A stretch of 64,000 nt of DNA from contig NZ_JAKFFS010000001.1 of NCBI RefSeq assembly GCF_021502725.1, forward strand, positions 806,001 through 870,000, given 5' to 3'. The translations under genes were made by a program, and so were the position numbers. This stretch comes from Dyadobacter sp. CY345. Its GTDB lineage: Bacteria > Bacteroidota > Bacteroidia > Cytophagales > Spirosomataceae. The stretch's first letter is position 1. Every line of letters begins with the position of its first letter. Positions 37,097 to 45,554 of the stretch are shown here, in pieces. The notes under the pieces were generated by a model. That model ran no database searches and had not been told where the DNA came from. It saw nothing but the letters and a program-made list of their open reading frames with translations.

Positions 37097-38709
37097 GACA
37101 AACTATGAAAAAGAAACTTTTAATATTATTGCTCCTCACAGGCATGATACCTATGTCATGTACTGATGATTTTGACGAACTAAATACAGATCCTACCAAG
37201 GCATCAGGTACTACGTTCGATCCTAATTTGTTATTGCCAAGTATTCAGTGGAAATACGTCAGCGCAACTGCCGGATACAACGGTGCTATTCTCTTCCAAA
37301 GCATGTGGGTGCAAATTCTTGCGTCGACATCTTCCGGAGCTGCAAACTATTATTCGAACGCAGACAAATATGTGATTTCTAGCAATACAAATGCGTACCT
37401 GGCGAACACCTGGAACACGGATTATAGTGCGGCAAGTTTTGCTTACGAAATGGAGCAGCTTACAAAAGATAAGCCTGCACTTTCAAATTTGATGAATACT
37501 GCGATTATCATGCAGGTTCAGTCACTTGCGACAATCTCTGATATCTACGGAGATTTGCCGTATACTGACGCCTTGAAGGCAAAAGATGCGATAACGCTTC
37601 CTACTTATGATACACAGGAAAGTACTTACAAGTCTCTATTAACTCGTCTGGATGCAGCAATTACTGGTCTTGATGCTTCAAAACCTTTGGTAACAAATGA
37701 CGCTTTTGCAAACTACAAAGGTGATGTTGCAAAATGGAAAAAGTACGGTTACTCTCTTATGTTGAAGATGGCCATGCGTTTGGTTAAAGTGGACCTTGCT
37801 ACGGCAAAGACATACGCTGAAAAGGCAGCTGCCGGTGGCACTTTCACAAGTGTGAGTGATGATGCCTATGTAGTATCTGACGATGCAAATGGTTATACGA
37901 ACGGAAACGGAGCAGCACTATCAACACCTGCTGACGTGTATCAGGTGAGATGGAGTAAAACAATGATTGACTTTTTGAAGTCGACAAATGATCCTAGATT
38001 AGGCGTTGTTGCAGAAGTTCCTGTTGCTGGTTTAGCTGGTAGCCAAAACGTTGCAGCAGGAAGCTCAGATCCTTCAATTCAGATGGGATTGCCAAATGGT
38101 TATGACTTGAACGGTGGAGCGACAGACATTTCACGCTCTCCTGGCTACAACGGTGCCTCAGGTTCAGGCGCAGACGTAACCCCGATCGGAAAATATTCTC
38201 GCCCCACCGGTGTTTACAGAAGCAGAAGCGCTCCTTTGTTCGTTCAAACATATGCGGAAACTGAGTTGTTACTTGCGGAAGCTGTGACCCGCGGATTCTC
38301 TGTTGGTACCACCACGGCAGCTACGCATTATGCAAATGGCGTATCCGCTGGTATCCAGTCATTAGCTCGCTACGGTGCAACTGCTACGATCAGTGCAGCT
38401 GTTGCTGATGCTTATGCTGCTGCACATCCATTGGTTGCTGCGGACGCATTAAAACAAATCAACGAACAATACTGGGCTGTAAACGGAACACTATTTAACT
38501 TCGTTGAAGCATGGAACAACTGGAAAAGATCAGGTTATCCTGTGCTTACTCCTGTGAATTATGTAGGTAATTTCTCGGGAGGCGTCATTCCAAGAAGACA
38601 AGTTTATCCGACAACGGAGGCTACTTTAAATTCTGCTAATTATAATGCAGCTGTCGAAAGAATTCCAGGCGGTGATGTATGGTCTGCTAGAAACTGGTGG
38701 GATAAATAA
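37093..38709 (+). CDS. SusD/RagB-like lipoprotein (SusD-like family 2, copy 3)
   Basis: The 538-residue protein has a lipoprotein signal (MKKKLLILLLLTG, lipobox PMSC, Cys23) and begins the mature part with TDDFDELNTDPTKASG, the typical opening of the SusD-like 2 family. Other family words are MQVQSLATISDIYGDLPYTD, ALSTPADVY, FVQTYAETELLLAEAVTRG and INEQYWAVNGT. It pairs with SusC copy 3, whose stop overlaps this start (ATGA). A second ATG at 37105 would also give a full signal. The sequence is not close to SusD copies 1 and 2, so the ligand is probably different. A terminator follows 10 nt after the stop. Confidence 0.94.
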   Translation: MRQTMKKKLLILLLLTGMIPMSCTDDFDELNTDPTKASGTTFDPNLLLPSIQWKYVSATAGYNGAILFQSMWVQILASTSSGAANYYSNADKYVISSNTNAYLANTWNTDYSAASFAYEMEQLTKDKPALSNLMNTAIIMQVQSLATISDIYGDLPYTDALKAKDAITLPTYDTQESTYKSLLTRLDAAITGLDASKPLVTNDAFANYKGDVAKWKKYGYSLMLKMAMRLVKVDLATAKTYAEKAAAGGTFTSVSDDAYVVSDDANGYTNGNGAALSTPADVYQVRWSKTMIDFLKSTNDPRLGVVAEVPVAGLAGSQNVAAGSSDPSIQMGLPNGYDLNGGATDISRSPGYNGASGSGADVTPIGKYSRPTGVYRSRSAPLFVQTYAETELLLAEAVTRGFSVGTTTAATHYANGVSAGIQSLARYGATATISAAVADAYAAAHPLVAADALKQINEQYWAVNGTLFNFVEAWNNWKRSGYPVLTPVNYVGNFSGGVIPRRQVYPTTEATLNSANYNAAVERIPGGDVWSARNWWDK

Positions 38710-38711
38710 TC

Positions 38712-38754
38712 AAAAAAAACGGAGCAGAGGACTTTAACTCTGCTCCGTTTTTTT
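38712..38754 (+). terminator. Terminator after susD copy 3
   Basis: CGGAGCAGAG (38720-38729) and CTCTGCTCCG (38738-38747) form a 10-bp stem flanked by A8 and T7. It limits read-through into the ASPIC gene. Confidence 0.92.
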
Positions 38755-38841
38755 AAATAATCAATGCTAACTTCAACAATCTGTTGAAGTTTTTTTAGTT
38801 TTTATGATATATCTTTCGTTACATTTTTTACTTCCTTCTTC

Positions 38842-41800
38842 ATGTTGACGAATAGAAAACGCAGTGTTAATATATTTCTTGCTTTATTATTGGGAGCTCA
38901 TTTTTCCGTTGCACAGGTTCAACAGCCGCTTTTTCAGCTACTGGCTCCCAAGCAGACAAATGTTGATTTCAAGAATGACATCAATGAAGATGAGAGTATG
39001 AACGTTATGGCGTATGAGTACTTTTACAATGGTGGTGGCGTAGCAGTTGGAGATCTTAATAATGACGGGTTTGATGATTTGTTTTTTACGTCAAACATGA
39101 AATCTAATAAACTATATCTCAATATGACCGGCGAAAAAGGTTCGCCGATTAAATTTAAAGACATAACAAGCTCAGCCGGAAAAGGATTGGAAGGGCGAAA
39201 GGGCGGTTGGAAAACAGGCGCGACGATGGCCGATGTCAATGGTGACGGTCTTCTGGATATTCACGTCTGTTATTCGGGAAAGGTTGACGACGAAACGAGA
39301 AAAAATCAATTGTTCATCAATCAGGGTATCCAGAACGGAACCGTGAAATTTCTTGAACTGGCGAAAGAATATGGACTGGATAATGTCAGTTATAGCACAC
39401 AGGCAACTTTTTTTGACTACGACAATGATGGCGATCTGGACATGTTCCTGCTGAATCATAGTGTCAAAAAAATTGATAACATGGAATTGGCCAAATTCAG
39501 AAAGGAAACTGATGAATTGGCTGGAAATAAACTTTTTGAAAATAGAAATAACAAGTTTGTTGAGGTAACCAAACAGGCTGGCATTTATCAATATCCATTA
39601 ACTTTTGGTCTCGGCGTAGCCATTGCCGATATCAATCTGGATGGTTTGCAGGATATTTATGTGACCAACGATTACAACGAGCCGGATTATTTATACATAA
39701 ACAACGGAAACGGTACTTTCAGCGAAGAAACCGAAATGTGTTTTCGCCATCTTGCCCAATTTTCCATGGGGCTTGATATCGCAGATTTCAACAATGATGG
39801 TTTGCCGGATATTATGTCGCTGGATATGTTGCCGGAAGATAACAAGCGTCAGAAATTGCTTCAATTGCAGGAAAATTATGAATCGTTTGAGCTAATGATG
39901 AAACAAAATCTGAACCGGCAGTATATGCGAAATATGCTTCAATTGAATAACGGAGACGGCACGTTCAGTGAAATCGCGCAGATTTCAGGCGTATCGAATA
40001 CCGATTGGAGCTGGTGTCCGCTTCTGGCAGATTTTGATAATGACGGTTACAAAGACCTATTTGTCAGTAATGGTTATCTAAGAGATTATACAAATAAAGA
40101 TTTTTTAAAATACTGGGGCGATTACAAAGTGCGGCAGGCTGTTAATAAGGAGCCTTTTTTATTGATGGACCTTATCAAGGCCATGCCATCAACAAAACTT
40201 GCAAACTACATTTTTAAAAATAACAAAGACCTGACATTTACAAAAATGCAGGATGTCTGGGGACTGAATAATCCGTCCATTTCCAGCGGTGCAGTATATG
40301 CCGATCTGGATAACGACGGCGACCTGGATCTGGTTGTTAGTAATATCAATGAGCCCGCCTTTATTTATCAGAATATGGGGCAGGAGCAGTCGAAGAGTAG
40401 TTATTTACAGGTTAAATTAATCCAGCCGGATGGGAATAAAAATGCGGTAGGGGCGAAAGTTTTTCTTTTTTCAAAAGGGAAACAGCAGTATCAGGAGGTT
40501 AATCCCAACAGGGGATATTTGTCATGCCTGCCATTAAAACTTAATTTTGGTTTAGATCAGGATAAACAGGTTGATACGGTAAAAATCGTCTGGCCGGATC
40601 AGAAGGAGCAGTGGCTCACCAACGTTTCAGCAAATCAGTTATTGCTTGTTGAAAAGCAATCGGGGAAATTGAAAAATGCAAAAACAGATCAGAAGAAGGT
40701 TAAGACAATATTAAGCAAAGCGCCAAGTCCATTGACGTATCAGCATGAGGGTTTCAACGAAAATGATTTCAAGCGCCAGCCGTTAATGCTTTCCATGTAC
40801 TCGCAAACCGGACCAGTGGTGGCCAGCGGAGACGTAAACAAAGATGGTCTGGACGATATTTATATCAGTGGCGATCAGAACAAGCAGGGCAAAATTTGGT
40901 TGCAGGATAACAAGGGAGCTTTCTCCGAAATGCCTGGTTTTTCAATCGGGGATGAAAATGTTTCCGCTAATTCTGCCGCACTGTTTTTTGATGCAAATGG
41001 TGATGGTTTTGACGATCTATATATTGCAAAAGGAGGTTATTCACTTTTCGAGCCCAACACATTTTCTTTACAGGACGAAATTTATCTGAGCGATGGCAAG
41101 GGTAAACTGAATCTGGCGGTTTTATCTGTACCGAATATGAAAGCCAGCAGCAAATCCTGTGTACGCGCCTGTGATTATGACGGTGACGGTGATATGGATT
41201 TGTTTGTAGGTGGTCGCGTAATTCCAGGAAGATATCCGGAAACGCCGACTTCATTTTTGCTGACAAATAATGGAAAGGGAGAATTTTCCATCACCCAGGT
41301 TCCATTTTCGAAAGTCGGTATGGTGACCGATGCGCAGTGGGCCGATATGGATAATGATGGCAGAAAGGACCTGGTCATTTGTGGTGAATTTATGCCGGTA
41401 AAAATTTTCGGGAATACAAAAGAAGGTTTTGTTGATAAAACACTTCAATATTTTCCTGAGGAGGAATCAGGTTTTTGGTCGTCACTTTTGGTCGAGGATC
41501 TTGACGGCGATGGGAATAAGGATATTGTTGCCGGCAATTTCGGGACAAACTCACAGATCAAGGTTTCGCATACGGAGCCGGGTGAACTTTATTTTGCTGA
41601 TTTTGATAACAACGGTTCGATTGACCCATTTTTCACTTTTTACGTTCAGGGAAAATCTTATCCATTCGTGAGTCGCGATGAGCTTAATGATCAGATTTAT
41701 CCAATGCGGAAAAAATTTGCATTTTATAAAGATTACGCAAATGCGGGCATGACTGAAATTTTTGCGCCTGAGGTTTTGAATAAGTCAGAAAAACTTACTT

Positions 41801-42177
41801 TTAACGAAGCCCGTTCAGTCTGTTTTATGAATAAAAACGGAAAATTTGAAAAAGAGATCTTGCCAATTCAGGCTCAGTTTGCCCCGGTAACTTCGATCTC
41901 CTATCAGGATTTTGACCGCGATGGAAAGAAGGATCTAATACTTCTTGGTAACAAGTCTGATAATCGTTTGAAGCTTGGGAGTATGGATGCAAATTATGGC
42001 TGTTATTTGAAAGGAAATGGCAAAGGCCAGTTCACTTATGTAGGTCAGCCGCAGTCCGGATTGTCAGTGGTTGGTGATGTGAAATCGGTTATAGAAATTA
42101 AAATTAAAAAAGACCCATACCTCGTGATTGGAGCATTTAACAAACCGCTTCAATTTTATCAAATAGAAAAAAAGTAA
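38842..42177 (+). CDS. Large secreted FG-GAP/ASPIC-UnbV protein (copy 2)
   Basis: The 1,111-residue protein has an ordinary signal peptide (cleavage after about SVAQ, residue 25) rather than a lipobox, unlike its relative at 23519. Repeated calcium-type loops (DLNNDGFDD, DVNGDGLLD, DYDNDGDLD, DINLDGLQD, DFNNDGLPD, DLDNDGDLD, DVNKDGLDD, DYDGDGDMD, DLDGDGNKD, DFDRDGKKD) build two propeller halves. They flank an ASPIC/UnbV domain at about residues 520-593 (KNAVGAKVFLFSKGKQ, then LNFGLDQDKQVDTVKIVW). Its stop codon TAA overlaps the ATG of the haloperoxidase-like gene, so the two are translated together. The family's role is unsettled; the pairing suggests a binding or scaffold partner for that enzyme. 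Confidence 0.9.
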   Translation: MLTNRKRSVNIFLALLLGAHFSVAQVQQPLFQLLAPKQTNVDFKNDINEDESMNVMAYEYFYNGGGVAVGDLNNDGFDDLFFTSNMKSNKLYLNMTGEKGSPIKFKDITSSAGKGLEGRKGGWKTGATMADVNGDGLLDIHVCYSGKVDDETRKNQLFINQGIQNGTVKFLELAKEYGLDNVSYSTQATFFDYDNDGDLDMFLLNHSVKKIDNMELAKFRKETDELAGNKLFENRNNKFVEVTKQAGIYQYPLTFGLGVAIADINLDGLQDIYVTNDYNEPDYLYINNGNGTFSEETEMCFRHLAQFSMGLDIADFNNDGLPDIMSLDMLPEDNKRQKLLQLQENYESFELMMKQNLNRQYMRNMLQLNNGDGTFSEIAQISGVSNTDWSWCPLLADFDNDGYKDLFVSNGYLRDYTNKDFLKYWGDYKVRQAVNKEPFLLMDLIKAMPSTKLANYIFKNNKDLTFTKMQDVWGLNNPSISSGAVYADLDNDGDLDLVVSNINEPAFIYQNMGQEQSKSSYLQVKLIQPDGNKNAVGAKVFLFSKGKQQYQEVNPNRGYLSCLPLKLNFGLDQDKQVDTVKIVWPDQKEQWLTNVSANQLLLVEKQSGKLKNAKTDQKKVKTILSKAPSPLTYQHEGFNENDFKRQPLMLSMYSQTGPVVASGDVNKDGLDDIYISGDQNKQGKIWLQDNKGAFSEMPGFSIGDENVSANSAALFFDANGDGFDDLYIAKGGYSLFEPNTFSLQDEIYLSDGKGKLNLAVLSVPNMKASSKSCVRACDYDGDGDMDLFVGGRVIPGRYPETPTSFLLTNNGKGEFSITQVPFSKVGMVTDAQWADMDNDGRKDLVICGEFMPVKIFGNTKEGFVDKTLQYFPEEESGFWSSLLVEDLDGDGNKDIVAGNFGTNSQIKVSHTEPGELYFADFDNNGSIDPFFTFYVQGKSYPFVSRDELNDQIYPMRKKFAFYKDYANAGMTEIFAPEVLNKSEKLTFNEARSVCFMNKNGKFEKEILPIQAQFAPVTSISYQDFDRDGKKDLILLGNKSDNRLKLGSMDANYGCYLKGNGKGQFTYVGQPQSGLSVVGDVKSVIEIKIKKDPYLVIGAFNKPLQFYQIEKK

Positions 42178-43499
42178 TGAAAAAATTTTTTCTGATAAGT
42201 TTATTTATAAGTCATTTAGTAACTGCTCAAAAATCAAAAAAGGAGCTGGATCGATTTTTACAGCCTGCTGTTTTCTCACTTACCATGGTTATGATCCACG
42301 ACGTGGTAAACCCGCCTGCCGCTAGTCGATTTTATACTTATTGCTTACTTGGCGCACAGGAAATTGTTGCTCAAAACAATAAGGAAATTGTCTCGCCATC
42401 GGCTTATACGAAAGAGTTGGGGAAAATTGAAATTGAAACAAAAACAGGATACGATTACAAGATTGCCGCGTTATATTGTATCCTTGAAACCGGACGCATT
42501 ATTTTGCCTTCGGGTTATATGCTTGAAGAGGATCAGAAAAAAATGCTGGCAGATTTAAAAAAAGAAGGTTATTCCGATCAGACAATCGGTCAATCTGTTG
42601 CCGTTGCACAGGATGTTGCGAAAAAAATAATCGCATTTTCAAGCAAGGATAATTATTCAACATTAAGTACCAGACTTCGTTACCGCCCTTTAAAAGGTGA
42701 TGCATATTGGTTTCCGACGCCTCCCGGTTATATCGAAGGCATAGAGCCACATTGGAAAACAATCCGTCCGATGATGATTGATTCATGCGGACAGTTCAAG
42801 CCAAAACCTCCCGTTGCTTTTAGCAAGGACAGCACAAGCGAATTTTATAAACTGGCCTATGAGGTTTATGACGCAGGAAACAAATTAAATGAAGGCACAC
42901 GCTTTATTGCTTCCTACTGGGATTGTAATCCCTTTGCGATAAATACCTCAGGGCACATGGCCATTGGTTTCAAAAAGATTAGTCCTGGCGGTCACTGGAT
43001 GAATATTACCAGCATTGCGACAACAAAGGCGAAAGTAGATCTGGATCACGGAATTATGATTCATTCCATCGTTGCGGCTACGTTAATGGATGCGTTTATC
43101 AGTTGCTGGGATGAGAAATACAGAAGCAGTCGGATCAGGCCGGAGACGGTCATTAACCGCTATATTGATCCTCGCTGGCAGCCGCTTTTGCAAACGCCGC
43201 CCTTCCCGGAATATACCAGCGGGCATAGTGTGATTTCGACTGCGGTTGCTGAAACCCTCACGTATTTTCTTGGTGACAAATTTTCTTTTACTGACAATAC
43301 CGAAGTTATTTTTGACTTGCCAACGAGAGATTTTCAATCATTCCGTCAGGCAGCAGAAGAAGCAGCGATTTCCAGATTATATGGTGGAATTCATTATCGT
43401 GACGCCATTGTCAATGGTCAGGAACAAGGGAAAAATATTGGTGAATTTATCGTGCAGAGGGTAAAATTAGCGGGTGTTAAACCTATGGTTTTAAGATAA
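42177..43499 (+). CDS. Vanadium-dependent haloperoxidase / PAP2-type phosphatase-like enzyme
   Basis: The 440-residue protein has a signal peptide (ISLFISHLVTAQ) and the three vanadate/phosphate-binding signatures of the superfamily. These are K-x6-RP (Lys314 to Arg321-Pro322 in KYRSSRIRP), SGH (348-350 in YTSGHSV) and SR-x5-H (Ser399-Arg400 to His406 in SRLYGGIHYRD). His406 would be the vanadate ligand and His350 the acid/base. The length and helical N-terminal half fit bacterial vanadium haloperoxidases, which use peroxide to oxidise halides. Acid phosphatases of this superfamily share the motifs, so phosphatase activity remains possible. It is secreted to the periplasm or surface. Its start overlaps the ASPIC/UnbV stop. 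Confidence 0.88.
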   Translation: MKKFFLISLFISHLVTAQKSKKELDRFLQPAVFSLTMVMIHDVVNPPAASRFYTYCLLGAQEIVAQNNKEIVSPSAYTKELGKIEIETKTGYDYKIAALYCILETGRIILPSGYMLEEDQKKMLADLKKEGYSDQTIGQSVAVAQDVAKKIIAFSSKDNYSTLSTRLRYRPLKGDAYWFPTPPGYIEGIEPHWKTIRPMMIDSCGQFKPKPPVAFSKDSTSEFYKLAYEVYDAGNKLNEGTRFIASYWDCNPFAINTSGHMAIGFKKISPGGHWMNITSIATTKAKVDLDHGIMIHSIVAATLMDAFISCWDEKYRSSRIRPETVINRYIDPRWQPLLQTPPFPEYTSGHSVISTAVAETLTYFLGDKFSFTDNTEVIFDLPTRDFQSFRQAAEEAAISRLYGGIHYRDAIVNGQEQGKNIGEFIVQRVKLAGVKPMVLR

Positions 43500-43603
43500 A
43501 TACTATGGCCAAGTATTTCAATTTGTCGGAAAGAATCATAGTTGGCTAAAAGAAAACTGAGAAACAGATATGATGTACAAAGATCGTCATAGAGTTTAAG
43601 TTG

Positions 43604-43611
43604 TATCTTTG
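43604..43611 (+). promoter_or_regulatory. Promoter -7 element TATCTTTG
   Basis: TATCTTTG lies 64 nt before the beta-barrel gene. No TTG is found about 20 nt further upstream, so this is tentative. Confidence 0.4.
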
Positions 43612-43675
43612 AGGCCGCTTGGAATTGTCATAACTTTGCCGGAGGCGTTCGGATTACAATTGAGTTTTAATATCA

Positions 43676-44416
43676 ATGAATAAGTTTTTAACGGTTAGCG
43701 TCTTTCTGGTTTTAATTGTTTCAGGTGTTTTGAGAGCACAGGATACCACTGGTGTCGCGACAGAAAATCCTGCGGTTACAACACAGAACTCACCTGTTTC
43801 TGAAAATGATTCTACTAAAATTAAAATTCGACTTGCTTTTAACAGAAAATGGGCTTTTGGATTTAATGGTGGATATAGTTATCGTTTGCCAAACAAAGGC
43901 GCCAGGACCAATCAGCCTTATTCAAAATATCTCCGGAATCTAAAATCCGGTTATTCGCTTGGTGCTGATTTTCATCGGTTTACTTGGCCGCAAGTCGGAT
44001 TGGGTTTAAAATACAATATCTTCAAAAGCCAGGGAGATTTTGATAATAAAAATGGCGATGATATCACCATTCAGTTTGTTGGTCCTTCGGCCGTTTACCA
44101 ATATCCTTTCAAAAACAATACGACTTCTGTCCTCGCGGGTTTTGCTTTGGGCTATCAATCGTATATCAACAAGGGCATTTCGGACGGAAATGATTTTACA
44201 AATAAAGCTAATGCCATGGGTTGGGCCGTATCAGTAGGTTTGGAACAAAAACTCAGCAATCATTTTGCTTTAAACATTTCCGGTGCCTGTTATCTCGGGA
44301 CAGCATATAAATTCAAAAGAGAAGCTGGCGGAGTTACTGAAACCATAAACCTCTCCAAAGAGAAGTTTGAAGATTTATCGCGAGTTGAATTAACGCTCGG
44401 TCTCAAATTTTTCTAA
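43676..44416 (+). CDS. Putative outer-membrane beta-barrel protein (246 aa)
   Basis: A signal peptide (cleavage after about LRAQ, residue 22) is followed by a Thr/Ser-rich linker. About 190 residues of alternating polar/aromatic strands then end in Phe (LGLKFF), the usual end of an outer-membrane barrel. Strands such as WAFGFNGGYSYRLPN, VGLGLKYNIFKSQGDF and MGWAVSVGLEQKLSNH fit an 8-stranded porin-like barrel (OmpW/OMP_b-brl type). No enzyme motif is seen. It has its own likely promoter and sits between the haloperoxidase and ThuA genes, same strand. The function is unknown. Confidence 0.75.
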   Translation: MNKFLTVSVFLVLIVSGVLRAQDTTGVATENPAVTTQNSPVSENDSTKIKIRLAFNRKWAFGFNGGYSYRLPNKGARTNQPYSKYLRNLKSGYSLGADFHRFTWPQVGLGLKYNIFKSQGDFDNKNGDDITIQFVGPSAVYQYPFKNNTTSVLAGFALGYQSYINKGISDGNDFTNKANAMGWAVSVGLEQKLSNHFALNISGACYLGTAYKFKREAGGVTETINLSKEKFEDLSRVELTLGLKFF

Positions 44417-44440
44417 TAGATCATTCGTTTTGTTTTATGA

Positions 44441-44480
44441 AAAAGTAAGGGAAAAGTAGGATAATTTAGTCTTACTTTTG
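44441..44480 (+). promoter_or_regulatory. Promoter-like TACTTTTG within an inverted repeat, upstream of thuA-like gene
   Basis: TACTTTTG (44473-44480) fits the -7 consensus. AAAAGTAAG (44441-44449) is inverted as CTTACTTTT (44471-44479), so the box lies inside the right arm. No -33 TTG is obvious. It may be a regulated promoter for the gene at 44596. Confidence 0.4.
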
Positions 44481-44595
44481 AAACCTTGGCGAAGGAAGTT
44501 AAAAACAGACTTTCAATCGGTAGATTGACCTGTGTCGCGACTTACCAAGCTAAGCCTTTTAAACTTTTCTTTCATAAGATTTCCATTTTTCAACA

Positions 44596-45492
44596 ATGGA
44601 TGCAAATCGCAAAATGATGTTAAAACCTAACCTGTTCCTATTCCTCTGTGCAGTATTTTGCTGCCTGCTAACTTCACCAACAACCATTTCTGCTCAGTCT
44701 GCGAAATCTAAAAAGCCACTGGTTGTGTTCGTAACGGGCGATCATGAGTACAGCGGCGAAGAGACGCTTGCAATAATCGCAGCCGAACTTGAAAAAAATT
44801 ATGGTATGCGTACCATCGTTTTGAAAGCTTCTCCAGATTACAATTCCGAGAAAAATATTCCTGGCCTGGAAGCTTTGAAAGATGCCGACCTGGCTGTTTT
44901 TTATCTCCGTTGGCGGCAATTGCCCAAGGAACAGCTCGCTCATATTGATGCCTATCTTAAATCGGGAAAACCGGTAATGGGCTTCCGTACAACAACCCAT
45001 GCCTTCAATTATCCAAAAGGAGACGAGAATGAAAAATGGAATGCTTTCGGAGAATTTGCTTTAAATTCTCCTCCCGGCTGGGGCGGAAAAGCGGCTCACA
45101 CGCATTATGGACACAAAAGCAGCACTGATGTTTCTGTAATTCCTGAACAGTCAAAAAATCCTATACTCACGGGCGTTTCGCCAAAATTTCATGTTCGTTC
45201 ATGGTTATACCGGGTTCTTCCGGATTATCCTACCAAAGGTTCGACTTGGTTGTTGATGGGCAAATCAGTTGATCCTGATAAACAGGACGTTGAAAATCCT
45301 GTTGCGTGGACGGGCACCAATTCCTTCGGCGGCAAAGTTTTCATGACCACCCTTGGGCATCCGGACGACTTTAAACTGGAACCTTTTCAGCGTCTGATTA
45401 TCAATGCAATTCACTGGGAATTAGGACAGAAAGTACCTAAAACCTGGAAGGGCAAAATGGATATCCAGGTTCCTTACAGAGAGGCAAAATAA
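44596..45492 (+). CDS. ThuA-like (trehalose-utilisation type) secreted protein
   Basis: The 298-residue protein has a signal peptide (LFLFLCAVFCCLLTSP, then ISAQS). It carries a ThuA-like class-I-amidotransferase-fold domain with VVFVTGDHEYSGEETL, DADLAVFYLRWRQLP, FRTTTHAF and WVGG-type GWGGKAAHTHYG. Its VFMTTLGHPDDFKLEPFQRL ending is family-typical. ThuA proteins take part in sugar use; some are linked to 3-keto-sugar pathways, but no activity is certain here. It is predicted to be periplasmic. The SGNH-propeller-cytochrome gene follows after 62 nt on the same strand, a pairing common in Bacteroidota and Planctomycetota. A second Met cluster at residues 7-8 is an alternative start. Confidence 0.9.
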   Translation: MDANRKMMLKPNLFLFLCAVFCCLLTSPTTISAQSAKSKKPLVVFVTGDHEYSGEETLAIIAAELEKNYGMRTIVLKASPDYNSEKNIPGLEALKDADLAVFYLRWRQLPKEQLAHIDAYLKSGKPVMGFRTTTHAFNYPKGDENEKWNAFGEFALNSPPGWGGKAAHTHYGHKSSTDVSVIPEQSKNPILTGVSPKFHVRSWLYRVLPDYPTKGSTWLLMGKSVDPDKQDVENPVAWTGTNSFGGKVFMTTLGHPDDFKLEPFQRLIINAIHWELGQKVPKTWKGKMDIQVPYREAK

Positions 45493-45554
45493 GCTGAGAT
45501 ACCACTTCAAGCCATAGTATATTCCTAAACCATGAATAAATTATCATTACGAAA

